From Pyramidobacter piscolens (GTDB lineage: Bacteria; Synergistota; Synergistia; Synergistales; Dethiosulfovibrionaceae), in assembly GCA_004558205.1 (NCBI GenBank), contig SFDM01000014.1:1-63645 (forward strand): a stretch of 63,645 nucleotides of DNA, written 5' to 3'. Each line of letters opens with the position of its first letter. The first letter of the stretch is position 1. Below the pieces are notes generated by a model. That model made no database searches. It was given only the letters and a program-made list of their open reading frames with translations, and had not been told where the DNA came from. Below, piece by piece: positions 7,407-15,591 of this stretch. Position numbers and translations under genes: made by a program.

Positions 7407-8309
7407 TCAGGCGCGCGGATGACTGCGGTCATAGACGTCGCGCAGTTCCATATCAAAATGAAGATATTTTTCGGTAGTGGCAATCGAGCTATGGCCGAGA
7501 AACTCCTGCAGCGTCCTCAGGTCCATACCCCGCCTGAGCAGGTGGGTGGCTATGGAATGGCGCAGCACGTGCGGATGAAGCCGGCTCTCCTGAATGGAAG
7601 CCATTTTTCCGCGCTTCTGGACGATCCTCCACAGGTCAATGCGGTTCAGCGGTTCTCTTCGCGAGGACAGGAACAGGCTCTTGACACTCCGGTCCCCTTT
7701 CAGAAACTCCTCCCGTGCCGCGAGGTAACGCTGAATCTGCTCCTTCAGCTCGCCCGCAAAGGGGACTATGCGTTCCTTGCTTCCCTTTCCCACGACGCGG
7801 AGGCTTTTATCGTCCAAGTCCACGGAGCCGACCAGAAGGCCGCACAGCTCGCTGGCGCGGATGCCGCAGCTGGCCAGGATTTCCAGCGCCGTTCTGTCGC
7901 GGCAGTCGTAATAACTGTCGCCTGAACAGGCGTCGAAGATGCGCTGGATTTCGCCTTCGGTGAGAATCTGCGGAAGCTTTTTCGACTTCGCCGGCAAAAC
8001 CGGAATCCAGGAATCCGCCGGCAGGTCGCCCTCAAGAATTCTGTACTTCACCCAGGACCGCAGAGCCGTTATGATCAGTTGAATTGAGGAATTGGCGCGA
8101 TTTTCCTTTTTCAGCCTGGCGATAAAGGTCTGAACGTTGGCCTGACTGACTTCCAGGGGGTCTAAAGCCGCCTCGCCACAATGTTTTTTCCAGAGCGTAA
8201 GACTTCGGCGGTATGTAGCGGCTGTATTTTCGCTCTGCCCTCGCTCCAGGAGAATGTAATCATCGAAGGCGCTGCAGGATCTTTCAAAGGATGGAGTCAC
8301 CACATTCAC
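7407..8309 (-). CDS. site-specific tyrosine recombinase, XerC/XerD type
   Basis: A 300-residue integrase of the Xer size class. The SAM-like N-terminal DNA-binding domain (about 10-95) precedes the catalytic domain. Catalytic residues visible are Arg in CGIRASELCGL, Lys in VGKGSKER, HxxR in HVLRHSIATHL, His in FLGHSSIATTEKY, and the Tyr nucleophile in that same motif. It probably resolves chromosome dimers at dif, a household role, since no integrated element surrounds it. GTG codons at positions 1, 3 and 4 are all possible starts, with GGGCGG just upstream. XerC and XerD cannot be separated by eye. Confidence 0.9.
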   Translation of the reverse strand: MNVVTPSFERSCSAFDDYILLERGQSENTAATYRRSLTLWKKHCGEAALDPLEVSQANVQTFIARLKKENRANSSIQLIITALRSWVKYRILEGDLPADSWIPVLPAKSKKLPQILTEGEIQRIFDACSGDSYYDCRDRTALEILASCGIRASELCGLLVGSVDLDDKSLRVVGKGSKERIVPFAGELKEQIQRYLAAREEFLKGDRSVKSLFLSSRREPLNRIDLWRIVQKRGKMASIQESRLHPHVLRHSIATHLLRRGMDLRTLQEFLGHSSIATTEKYLHFDMELRDVYDRSHPRA

Positions 8310-8318
8310 CGCCCGAGC

Positions 8319-8355
8319 AAAAAAATAGGGATCAGCCTGAACGGCCGACCCCTAT
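8319..8355 (-). terminator. terminator after the def-kor-nudix operon
   Basis: On the minus strand ATAGGGGTCGGCC (8343-8355) pairs imperfectly with GGCTGATCCCTAT (8325-8337) around a short loop, followed by TTTTTT. It separates the kor operon from the xer gene. Confidence 0.8.
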
Positions 8356-8366
8356 GATATCACGTT

Positions 8367-8906
8367 TTACGCTTTTTTTTCACTATGGAAAAGAAAGAAC
8401 CATCCTAGAGCCGCCAAGGTTTTCGCGTCCTGGGGCTCTTCCGACTTGAACAGGGCCTCCGCTTCGTCCCGCGTGCACCTGACAAGGCTGATATCTTCGT
8501 CATCGTCAGGTTTTAAAGGATCCCATTGAAGGCCTTCCGCACAGAACAGATGAAGTTTTTCATTGGAAAACCCCGGCGCCGTATAAACCGGCGGCAGGAT
8601 TTCCCATTTTGCGGCGCTGTAACCAGTTTCTTCACGCAACTCGCGTTTTGCCGTCTGAAGAGGTTCTTCTCCCTTTTCCATAAGGCCGGCGGGAATTTCC
8701 AGCAAATCCGCGTTCAGCGGATAGCGGTACTGCCGAACCATCAGGAAGCGCCCCATCTCGTCCACGGGCAGAATCGCAACCGCGGCCCGGTGTTCGATCA
8801 CTTCACGGACAGCCTTTCTCCCGTTGCGGGAAACTTCAACGTCGTCCACCCGTAAGGAGAGGATGCGTCCCTCGTAGAGGCGCTTTGAAGAGAGTTTGCG
8901 TTCCAT
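8367..8906 (-). CDS. NUDIX hydrolase, ADP-ribose pyrophosphatase type
   Basis: A 179-residue NUDIX protein. The Nudix box has all key residues: a Gly, five residues, a Glu, seven residues, then RELREETGY. Proteins of this length with an N-terminal beta domain (VDDVEVSRNGRKAVREVIEH) usually cleave ADP-ribose or related nucleotide sugars. I chose the ATG at 8906, which lies one base beyond the stop of korC, so translation is probably coupled. It is the last gene of the kor operon. The actual substrate is not determined. Confidence 0.9.
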   Translation of the reverse strand: MERKLSSKRLYEGRILSLRVDDVEVSRNGRKAVREVIEHRAAVAILPVDEMGRFLMVRQYRYPLNADLLEIPAGLMEKGEEPLQTAKRELREETGYSAAKWEILPPVYTAPGFSNEKLHLFCAEGLQWDPLKPDDDEDISLVRCTRDEAEALFKSEEPQDAKTLAALGWFFLFHSEKKA

Positions 8907-8907
8907 G

Positions 8908-9450
8908 TTACGCCTTGGCGGCCTCCATTCCTCTGTCAAGAGCCTTCAGGTTCATCGGAAGGAACTGGGGCTTTCTCTTGCCCAGCTTCTCCTCCACCAC
9001 ATGGACCGCGGACTTCTTCGAGATGATGCCCGAAGCCTCGACCACGGCACCGAGAAGGACCACGTTGGCAACCTTGTCGCTGCCAAGCTCCGTGGCGATC
9101 TTCTGAGCGGGGATACCGATCACCCTGACGTCGGTGCGGGGATTATCGTATTTCACAAGATCGCTGTTGTAGATCAGGATTCCGCCTTTTCTCGCGGCAT
9201 GCTCGAATTTGGCGAGCGAGGGCTGGTTCAGGATGACCACCACGTCGCACATGCTGATCACGGGAGAGCCCACGGGCTCGTCGCTGACGACGGTGCTGCA
9301 GTTCGCCGTGCCGCCGCGCATTTCAGGGCCGTAGGAAGGGATCCAGGTGACGTTGCGCCCGTCTTCGATTCCGCCGTAAGCCACAAGCTGCCCGAGGACC
9401 ATGACGCCCTGTCCGCCGAAACCGGCGGCGATAAGTTCTTTATAGAACAT
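8908..9450 (-). CDS. 2-oxoacid:ferredoxin oxidoreductase, gamma subunit
   Basis: A 180-residue gamma subunit (KorC/VorC/PorG family) with the signature AGFGGQGVMVLGQL at residues 9-22 and TWIPSYGPEMRGGTANC near residue 45. It is part of a complex that oxidatively decarboxylates a 2-oxoacid to the acyl-CoA while reducing ferredoxin. Gene order here is delta-alpha-beta-gamma, all minus strand with short gaps. The sequence does not settle whether the substrate is 2-oxoglutarate, a branched-chain 2-oxoacid or another one. Confidence 0.93.
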   Translation of the reverse strand: MFYKELIAAGFGGQGVMVLGQLVAYGGIEDGRNVTWIPSYGPEMRGGTANCSTVVSDEPVGSPVISMCDVVVILNQPSLAKFEHAARKGGILIYNSDLVKYDNPRTDVRVIGIPAQKIATELGSDKVANVVLLGAVVEASGIISKKSAVHVVEEKLGKRKPQFLPMNLKALDRGMEAAKA

Positions 9451-9462
9451 CAGCCATCCCTC

Positions 9463-10209
9463 CTACTCAAAATCCTTGAATTTGCCAAGGGGATAATAGG
9501 GGATCATGTTCTTGACCTGCCAGTCGAAGGCGCCCACGGGATCAAGGCCCCAGTTGGTCGGACAGGTGGAAAGGATCTCGACGAAGTTAAAGCCTTTGCC
9601 GGCGATCTGGTTCTCAAAGGCTTTTTTGACGGCCTTTTTAGCCTTCATGATGTTGGCGGGGTTGGCCAGAGAGACGCGCTCAATGTAAGCAGGCGTCCTC
9701 AGCGTCGCGATAAGTTCGCACATGCGGATGGGATAGCCCGCCAGTTCGGGATCGCGTCCGTTGGGGCAGGTGGTGGCCTTCTGTCCGATCAGCGTCGTGG
9801 GAGCCATCTGTCCGCCCGTCATTCCATAAATGGCGTTGTTGATGAAGAACACGCAGATCTTCTCGCCGCGGTTGGCGGCATGGATGATCTCGGCCATACC
9901 GATCGACGCGAGGTCGCCGTCGCCCTGGTAGGTAAAGACGATCTTGTCGGGAAGGACGCGCTTGATTCCCGTTGCGGTGGCGGGAGCTCTGCCGTGAGCG
10001 GCTTCAACGTAGTCGATGTTGATATAGTCATACATCATGGCCGCGCAGCCTACGGGAGACATGCTGATGCAGTCGCCCTGAATGCCCAGCTCGTCGATGG
10101 TCTCGCAGATCATGCGGTGAGCGATGCCGTGGCCGCAGCCGGGGCAGTAGTGCGTATGAACGTCCTTCATCCAGCTTTGCGGTTTTGAATATACCTTTAC
10201 TTCAGACAT
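9463..10209 (-). CDS. 2-oxoacid:ferredoxin oxidoreductase, beta (TPP) subunit
   Basis: A 248-residue beta subunit that binds thiamine diphosphate. Visible motifs are HYCPGCGHGIAHR, GDGDLASIGMAEI (TPP-binding GDG) and FFINNAIYGMTGGQMAPT. The ATG at 10209 is preceded by GGAGG with an eight-base spacing. It lies between the alpha and gamma genes. The catalytic step is formation of the hydroxyalkyl-TPP intermediate from the 2-oxoacid in the cytoplasm. Confidence 0.93.
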   Translation of the reverse strand: MSEVKVYSKPQSWMKDVHTHYCPGCGHGIAHRMICETIDELGIQGDCISMSPVGCAAMMYDYINIDYVEAAHGRAPATATGIKRVLPDKIVFTYQGDGDLASIGMAEIIHAANRGEKICVFFINNAIYGMTGGQMAPTTLIGQKATTCPNGRDPELAGYPIRMCELIATLRTPAYIERVSLANPANIMKAKKAVKKAFENQIAGKGFNFVEILSTCPTNWGLDPVGAFDWQVKNMIPYYPLGKFKDFE

Positions 10210-10220
10210 GTCAACGCCTC

Positions 10221-11273
10221 CTAACCAAGAAGCTTGTTGCACTCGGCTTCGATCTCCTCAACGGAAGGAGCGAAACCGCCGCAGCGCCCATAGAACGTGA
10301 CGGGATAACGGAATTCGGTGGCCAGTTTCACGTCGTCGACCATCTGGCCGCAGTTCATTTCCACGTCGAGAATCTGCTTGACCGAAGCCGGCAGTTTCTT
10401 GAAATGCTCCACGGGAAAGGGGAACAGCGTGATCGGACGGATCAGGCCCACTTTCTTGCCCTGAGCGCGAAGATGCATAATCGCCGTCTTGGCGATGCGC
10501 GCCACGGTGCCGAAGGCCGTAATCAGGACTTCCGCGTCGTCGATCATGTAATCTTCGGCCATGGCGTCCTGCTGCATCGCCTTGTACTTCGCCTGAATGT
10601 CGGCGTTGTGCTTCTCCAGAGGCTCCGCGGCCAGATAGAGGCTGTGGAATAGCGAACGCTTATTTCCGCGCTCCTTGAAGCAGCCCATGGCCCATTTCTG
10701 CCAGTCGCCCTTTTCCGCCTTGCGTTCCTTGATCTCCACGGGTTCCATCATCTGGCCCATGAAACCGTCGGCAAGGATCATGACAGGATTCATGTACTTG
10801 AAGGCATAGTCCCAGGAATGCTGGATCAGGTCGACGGCTTCCTGCAGATCGCTGGGGGCAAGGACGAACAGATGGTAATCGCCGTTGCCGCCGCCGCGGG
10901 TCGCCTGGTTGTAGTCGCCCTGAGCGGGAAGGATGCCGCCAAGGCCGGGACCGGCGCGCATCACGTTGACCACCACCGCGGGGATACCAGATCCCGCAAG
11001 GTAGGTCAGGCCCTCGGACATCAGAGAAATTCCGGGGCTCGAAGAAGAGGTCATGATCTGCTGACCCGTCACGGAAGCGCCCAAGACCATGTTGATCGAC
11101 GCCACTTCGCTCTCGCCCTGAATGTAGGTTCCGCCGACCTCGGGAAGATGGGCCGACATGTACTCGGGGATTTCGTTCTGGGGAGTAATGGGATAACCGA
11201 AGAAGTATCTGCATCCGCCTCTAATAGCGGCCTCTGCAAAAGCTTCAGCACCTTTCATAAGTACCTTTGCCAT
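10221..11273 (-). CDS. 2-oxoacid:ferredoxin oxidoreductase, alpha subunit (VorB/KorA type)
   Basis: A 350-residue alpha subunit. Motifs include GCRYFFGYPITPQNEIPEY, the YIQGESEVASINMVLGAS block, MTSSSSPGISLMSEGL and PVMILADGFMGQMMEP. Its length and motifs resemble the 2-oxoisovalerate type (VorB) at least as well as the 2-oxoglutarate type, which fits an amino-acid fermenter that makes branched acyl-CoA from transaminated amino acids. The ferredoxin subunit gene lies just upstream with a 14-base gap. Confidence 0.92.
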   Translation of the reverse strand: MAKVLMKGAEAFAEAAIRGGCRYFFGYPITPQNEIPEYMSAHLPEVGGTYIQGESEVASINMVLGASVTGQQIMTSSSSPGISLMSEGLTYLAGSGIPAVVVNVMRAGPGLGGILPAQGDYNQATRGGGNGDYHLFVLAPSDLQEAVDLIQHSWDYAFKYMNPVMILADGFMGQMMEPVEIKERKAEKGDWQKWAMGCFKERGNKRSLFHSLYLAAEPLEKHNADIQAKYKAMQQDAMAEDYMIDDAEVLITAFGTVARIAKTAIMHLRAQGKKVGLIRPITLFPFPVEHFKKLPASVKQILDVEMNCGQMVDDVKLATEFRYPVTFYGRCGGFAPSVEEIEAECNKLLG

Positions 11274-11287
11274 AATGACAGCCTCCT

Positions 11288-11503
11288 CTACTCGGTCTCG
11301 CGGTAAACCTCAATTACTGCGTCCGGACATGAAATGGCACACATAGCGCAGCCGACACATCCATCCTGAAACTGCTCAACGGGGCGGTAACCTTTTGCGT
11401 TCAAGTGATCGGAGATCCTCAGAACCTTTTTCGGACACGCCGCTACGCAAAGGCCGCAACTTTTGCAGTATTCCTCGGCTACCGTGATTCTACCTTTTGC
11501 CAT
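11288..11503 (-). CDS. 2-oxoacid:ferredoxin oxidoreductase, delta (2[4Fe-4S]) subunit
   Basis: A 71-residue ferredoxin-like subunit with two CxxCxxCxxxC clusters: CKSCGLCVAACP and CVGCAMCAISCP. It passes electrons from the TPP site to external ferredoxin. I chose the ATG at 11503 because AGGGGA lies about ten bases upstream. It opens the delta-alpha-beta-gamma set. An 82-base gap before it carries a 9-bp hairpin. Confidence 0.94.
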   Translation of the reverse strand: MAKGRITVAEEYCKSCGLCVAACPKKVLRISDHLNAKGYRPVEQFQDGCVGCAMCAISCPDAVIEVYRETE

Positions 11504-11556
11504 CTGTGATACATCCCCTTTCTGTGTTCTTGAAGCTACTAACAACGGAAACTCAC

Positions 11557-11577
11557 GAACTTTTTGAGAAAAAGTTC
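11557..11577. promoter_or_regulatory. 9-bp hairpin ahead of the korD gene
   Basis: GAACTTTTT and AAAAAGTTC flank a 3-nt loop in the 82-base gap between the P-loop gene and the ferredoxin subunit. It is AT-rich and weak. It may stabilise or process the mRNA ahead of the highly expressed kor genes. No promoter boxes are evident beside it. Confidence 0.35.
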
Positions 11578-11585
11578 AATAAAAC

Positions 11586-12410
11586 CTACTTGGAGTTGAC
11601 CCCCAAATTCTGGTACGCCGACAGCCCCATGTTCTGGAGCATCTTCATGCCATGGTTTTTCGCGGGGAGCCCCGTGGCCCAGATCGCTCCAGGCTCCCAG
11701 GGAAGGAGCATGTAACGCGACACCGGCCACACCGGCACATCCTCGTTTTTCATAGCCTCCAGCGTATCGCCGTAGATCGCCGGTCCAGTTCCGACGTAGA
11801 GCAGGGGCAGCCCCATATGTTCGGCAGCGCTCCTGACGACCTTGTAACCGTCGTAAACGTTCTGCGCCGTCGTTTCCGTCATCAGGTGGGAGTTGCTGAT
11901 CACGGCCCCCACTTTCAGGCCGCAGATATCCTCCATGCGACGCCGCATCCGGTCGATGCTTTCGACAGACGAAGTTTGGGGCCGGAAGGCATTGACCACC
12001 AGGATAAGCAGGTACCCCGCCTGGATGATGCGCTTTTGGTACTGTTTCAACGCCAGCGCGCCCTCGGCGTCGCCGCCGATGTCCAGCAGAAGCTTGCATC
12101 CGGGAACGGAAAGGGCCCAGTCCACCTCCGGCGTCACGAGAGGCATATCGCCCCACTTGGCGTGCCCCGGAGCCGTCAACACCTTGAATCCCTTGTCCTC
12201 CAGCGCGTCCACCACCTGCCGGATGCAGAAATAGGGGTTGATAATGTCCACGTCGGCGATGGTCACCTGCTCCTGCGCCGCTTTCAAACCAAGCGCCAGG
12301 TTCAGAACCCACTCGGTCTTGCCGGAGCCGAGAGCTCCGGTCACGGCGATCGCCTTTGGCCAGTCATGTTTCTTGATCAGATCAGCGAATAAGGAAACGT
12401 CAATCGTCAA
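11586..12410 (-). CDS. P-loop NTPase of unknown role, operon partner of the Kor complex
   Basis: A 274-residue protein with a Walker A motif GALGSGKT near residues 25-32 in an otherwise SIMIBI/CobQ-like fold. Other visible stretches are VTIADVDIINPYF, LTAPGHAKWGDMP, LLLDIGGDAEGA (a Walker-B-like DxGG) and ILVVNAFRPQT. There are no cysteine clusters and no membrane segments. It overlaps fmt by 11 bases and precedes the kor genes, so it may serve cofactor insertion, complex maturation or nucleotide-dependent regulation of the oxidoreductase. I do not recognise a named family, and that role is inference from position only. Confidence 0.8.
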   Translation of the reverse strand: MTIDVSLFADLIKKHDWPKAIAVTGALGSGKTEWVLNLALGLKAAQEQVTIADVDIINPYFCIRQVVDALEDKGFKVLTAPGHAKWGDMPLVTPEVDWALSVPGCKLLLDIGGDAEGALALKQYQKRIIQAGYLLILVVNAFRPQTSSVESIDRMRRRMEDICGLKVGAVISNSHLMTETTAQNVYDGYKVVRSAAEHMGLPLLYVGTGPAIYGDTLEAMKNEDVPVWPVSRYMLLPWEPGAIWATGLPAKNHGMKMLQNMGLSAYQNLGVNSK

Positions 12411-13332
12411 TTTTTTCTCCTTTCTCCAGTCTGATGCCCTTGAGCCAGTCCAGCGCGTCCATCGGTTTTTTCCCCTCAGGCTGCACCGTTTTCAGTTCAA
12501 GGCAGCCTGAGGAGGTCCCGAGCAAAACCTTTCCGGAGAGGCAATTCAACACTCCCGCACCTTCGGAAGACTGGTCGTTCCGGCAGGTTTTCAGGATCTT
12601 GACCCGTTTGCCGCGGAACATCACATAGGCGCCTGGTGCCGGCGACAACGCCCGAACTTTGTTGTGCAGAACCTTGGAAGAAAGCACCGCGTCAAGCCGG
12701 GCCTCGGATTTCTCGATTCGCGGAGCAATTGTTGCTTCTTTCTCACTTTGAGGTACAAATGCAACTTTTCCTTCCAAGAGATATTTTACTCTCTCTTTGA
12801 AGATAATGCTACCCTCGATTGCCAACCGGTTTAAAAGTTCACCCGCGGTTTCATTCTCACCAATCTCGGTCTGCGACTGAATCCAGATGGGACCGGCATC
12901 CATTTGTTCAACTAATCTGAAAAGTGAAACGCCAGTAGACAAAACACCGTCCATCAAGGCTCTCTGCACGGGAGCCGCCCCTCTATAATGAGGCAAAAGC
13001 GAAGGGTGAATGTTGATACATCCGCACGGAGGAGCGTTTAAATAGGGCTCTTTAACCTTCTGTCCAAAATCGATGACCAGAATCAGGGCTGGCGTTTTTT
13101 CTTCAAGTTGACTTAATAAATCGCTGTCTTTGTTGATTGAGGGCGAGCGATACGCCAAAAGATTCAGCTCAACGGCCGTCTCCTCCACGGGGCTGATCTT
13201 GGATTTCATGCCGCGGCCGGCGACGCTGGGCGGCGCTGTGACGACCAGAGAAGGCGGATATTCCTTGGAGATCTCACGAAGACAGGCGGCGGCGAAATTC
13301 CCCGTGCCGAAAAACCAGATAGGGGCGCTCAT
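12400..13332 (-). CDS. fmt: methionyl-tRNA formyltransferase
   Basis: A 310-residue Fmt that formylates initiator Met-tRNA from 10-formyl-tetrahydrofolate. The N-terminus APIWFFGTGNFAAACL and the formyltransferase block INIHPSLLPHYRGAAPVQRA are present, followed by an OB-like C-terminal domain. The start at 13332 overlaps the def stop as ATGA. The pairing with def (formyl group added, then removed) is standard in bacteria. The upstream extension of the frame lies inside def and is not used. Confidence 0.94.
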   Translation of the reverse strand: MSAPIWFFGTGNFAAACLREISKEYPPSLVVTAPPSVAGRGMKSKISPVEETAVELNLLAYRSPSINKDSDLLSQLEEKTPALILVIDFGQKVKEPYLNAPPCGCINIHPSLLPHYRGAAPVQRALMDGVLSTGVSLFRLVEQMDAGPIWIQSQTEIGENETAGELLNRLAIEGSIIFKERVKYLLEGKVAFVPQSEKEATIAPRIEKSEARLDAVLSSKVLHNKVRALSPAPGAYVMFRGKRVKILKTCRNDQSSEGAGVLNCLSGKVLLGTSSGCLELKTVQPEGKKPMDALDWLKGIRLEKGEKIDD

Positions 13333-13811
13333 AGGCCCTTTTTCTCCAGGCGTTTCTTCACAAGTTCGCGTTTCATCGGCGAAAAACGGTCGATCATCAG
13401 TCTGCCGTTCAAGTGGTCGATCTCGTGCTGGAAGGCGCGCGCCGTAAACCCTTCCACGTCGTAGCGGCGTTTTTCGCCCGTCTCGTCCTGGCATTCCACG
13501 ACGACGCGGTTAGCGCGCTTGACCATTCCGAAGATTCCGGGGAAACTCAGGCAGCCTTCTTCGCCCTGCTGAATCCCCTCTTCTTCGACGATCACCGGGT
13601 TGACCAGCACATAGCGTACGTCGTCGACCACCACGACGGCCAGCTTTTTCGAGATACCTACCTGCGGAGCCGCCAGCCCCACCCCGTCGTCGTCTTTCAT
13701 GGTCATGACCATCTGGTCCACCAGGATCTTCAGATCCTCGTCAAACTGGGTCACCGCCTCGGTCTCTTTTCTAAGCACAGGATCAGGGTATTCTACAATA
13801 TGCATTTCCAT
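13329..13811 (-). CDS. def: peptide deformylase
   Basis: A 160-residue deformylase that removes N-formyl from nascent proteins. All three active-site motifs are present: GVGLAAPQVG, EGCLSFPG with the metal-binding Cys, and QHEIDHLNG with both His ligands and the catalytic Glu. It overlaps fmt by four bases and appears to be the first gene of an operon running through the P-loop protein, the kor genes and a NUDIX gene. A poorly matching TAGAAT -10 lies about 45 bases upstream. Confidence 0.95.
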   Translation of the reverse strand: MEMHIVEYPDPVLRKETEAVTQFDEDLKILVDQMVMTMKDDDGVGLAAPQVGISKKLAVVVVDDVRYVLVNPVIVEEEGIQQGEEGCLSFPGIFGMVKRANRVVVECQDETGEKRRYDVEGFTARAFQHEIDHLNGRLMIDRFSPMKRELVKKRLEKKGL

Positions 13812-13922
13812 TTTACAGCAACGTTCCTTCCTCGGTAATTTTCTCTATTCTATCCGCAATCGCCCGTTTATGCACCTGTTTAAACAGAACAAATATGAAT
13901 AAAAAATCCGTCAAACAAGCAT

Positions 13923-13954
13923 AAAAAAAGGGCCGCCCGCGGGCAGCCCTTTTT
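13923..13954 (-). terminator. terminator of the alaS-rpsA operon
   Basis: On the minus strand GGGCTGCCC and GGGCGGCCC form a strong GC hairpin with one G-U pair, followed by TTTTTTTAT. It begins about six bases after the rpsA stop. Confidence 0.92.
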
Positions 13955-13959
13955 CAGCT

Positions 13960-15591
13960 TTACTTATCGTCGAATTTGAAATCGCCAAGAGCGTCGCCAA
14001 AGGTGAAGCCGCCCGCGTCGTCCTGGAAGCCTGAAGAGAAGGACTTCTCGGAATCGCTCTTGCTGCGGCGGGGCTTACTCGCTCCTCTGTCGCCTCTGTC
14101 GCCTCTGGGCGCGCTGTCGCGGCGTTTTTCGGAACGTTCGGGGCGCTCGCTGCGCTCGGGACGTTCTGAGCGCTCCGCGCGTTCAGGACGGTCGGCGTGC
14201 TCGGCAGGATGCTCACCGGCTTCAATGGCGCTGATGCTCAGGCGGATGCGGCGGTCGGCGGGGTTGATCTCAAGGACCCGCGCGGTCACTTCCTGGCCCT
14301 CGGTCAGGACGTCGCCGGGCTTTTCGACACGGTGGGTGCTGAGCTGGGAGATGTGGATCAGGCCTTCAACGCCCTTTTCGATCTCGACAAAAGCGCCGAA
14401 ATCAGCGAGGCGGACCACCTTGACGGTGATATCCTGTCCTTTGGTATATCTCTCCTCGATGCCGTTCCACGGATCGTTGAGCTGCTTGTAGCCCAGGCTC
14501 ATGCGGCGCTTTACGGGATCGATGTCGAGGACGATGGTGTCCACTTCCTGTCCCTTGCGGAGCACTTCGCGGGGATGCTTGATGCGGCTCCAGCTCAGGT
14601 CGCCGATGTGGATCAGGCCTTCAATGCCGGGCTCCACTTCGACGAAGGCGCCGAATTCGGTCACATTGGTGACCACGCCCTTGGTCTTCTGATCCTTCTG
14701 CCAGCGGTCCATCACCGTATCCCAGGGATCGCCCTGAGCCTGACGGATGCTGAGGCTGATCTTGTTGTTCTCTTTATCGATACCGATCACTTTCACCTTT
14801 ACCTGGTCGCCCTTCTTGAGGGCTTCGCGGGCCTTGGAGCTGCGCTGCCAGGAAAGTTCGCTGATATGTACCAAGCCGTCGAGGGGACCCACGTTGACAA
14901 AGGCTCCAAAGGAAGTCAGGCTGCTGACGACGCCCTCAAGCACGTCGCCTTCATGCACTTCGGCGTAGAACTTCTCGCGCTTCTGGCTCAGGTCCTCGTC
15001 CAGCAGGCTCCTGCGGGAAAGCACAAGACGGCGTTTACGCTTATCCTTTTCAAGGAGGCGGACTTCAAACTCTTCGTCCACAAAGCGTCCAGGATTGACT
15101 CCGCGTCCTTCTTCCGCGAGGTGCGAAATCGGGATAAACCCTTCAAGGTTGCAGCAATTGACCATCAGGCCGCCCTTGACCTTGCGGATTCCGCGGACGG
15201 TGAAAGGCGCGTTCGCGGCGGCCTTTTTCTCAAGCTCTTCCCAGCGGCGGTCAAACTCGCAGCGCCAGCGGCTCACTACAAGCTGGGCCTCTTCGCCGTC
15301 GCGCTTGTTGGTGACCTGGACCATGATCTTGTCGCCAACCGCGGGCTCGGGCTTGTCGTCGACGAGAATGTGGTGAGTCCACTCGCGCTCGGGAAGGAAT
15401 CCCTCGCACTTGTATCCCACGTCCACAAGCCAGCCGTCGGCTACCTTGCTGATGATGGTGCCTTCCACAACCTTGCCGCGTCCGATGTCCTCGGCCGCGT
15501 CGCCATACTGCGCGAGAAGGGCCTCCATGTCCATGGATTCCTCCTGCGCCTCTCCTACTGTTTCAACCTGATTCTTCATTTCTTCACTCAT
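13960..15591 (-). CDS. rpsA: ribosomal protein S1-type RNA-binding protein (five S1 repeats)
   Basis: A 543-residue protein with five OB-fold S1 repeats, the last three near-canonical (FGAFVNVGPLDGLVHISEL and two similar copies). A disordered C-terminal tail follows, with repeated ERPERSE units and Arg/Gly/Asp stretches. S1 helps the 30S subunit hold mRNA. The start at 15591 (ATGAGTGAAG) is favoured because AGGGGG lies nine bases before it, while the ATG nine bases earlier touches that site. It overlaps ispH by eight bases. In many clostridia ispH and S1 are one fused gene; here they are separate. Confidence 0.93.
   Translation of the reverse strand: MSEEMKNQVETVGEAQEESMDMEALLAQYGDAAEDIGRGKVVEGTIISKVADGWLVDVGYKCEGFLPEREWTHHILVDDKPEPAVGDKIMVQVTNKRDGEEAQLVVSRWRCEFDRRWEELEKKAAANAPFTVRGIRKVKGGLMVNCCNLEGFIPISHLAEEGRGVNPGRFVDEEFEVRLLEKDKRKRRLVLSRRSLLDEDLSQKREKFYAEVHEGDVLEGVVSSLTSFGAFVNVGPLDGLVHISELSWQRSSKAREALKKGDQVKVKVIGIDKENNKISLSIRQAQGDPWDTVMDRWQKDQKTKGVVTNVTEFGAFVEVEPGIEGLIHIGDLSWSRIKHPREVLRKGQEVDTIVLDIDPVKRRMSLGYKQLNDPWNGIEERYTKGQDITVKVVRLADFGAFVEIEKGVEGLIHISQLSTHRVEKPGDVLTEGQEVTARVLEINPADRRIRLSISAIEAGEHPAEHADRPERAERSERPERSERPERSEKRRDSAPRGDRGDRGASKPRRSKSDSEKSFSSGFQDDAGGFTFGDALGDFKFDDK

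Noticed and set aside
7407..8309. Tyrosine recombinase as the integrase of a genomic island
   Set aside because: Xer-like size and motifs, household neighbours on both sides, and no attachment-site duplication found near the neighbouring selC.
8896..10188. Plus-strand frame of 430 residues opposite korB/korC
   Set aside because: Antisense to well-recognised kor genes, no ribosome-binding site, His/Asp-rich shadow composition.
13812..13910. Promoter ahead of def
   Set aside because: A TAGAAT exists on the minus strand, but no acceptable -35 hexamer lies at 16-18 bases, so I did not list it.
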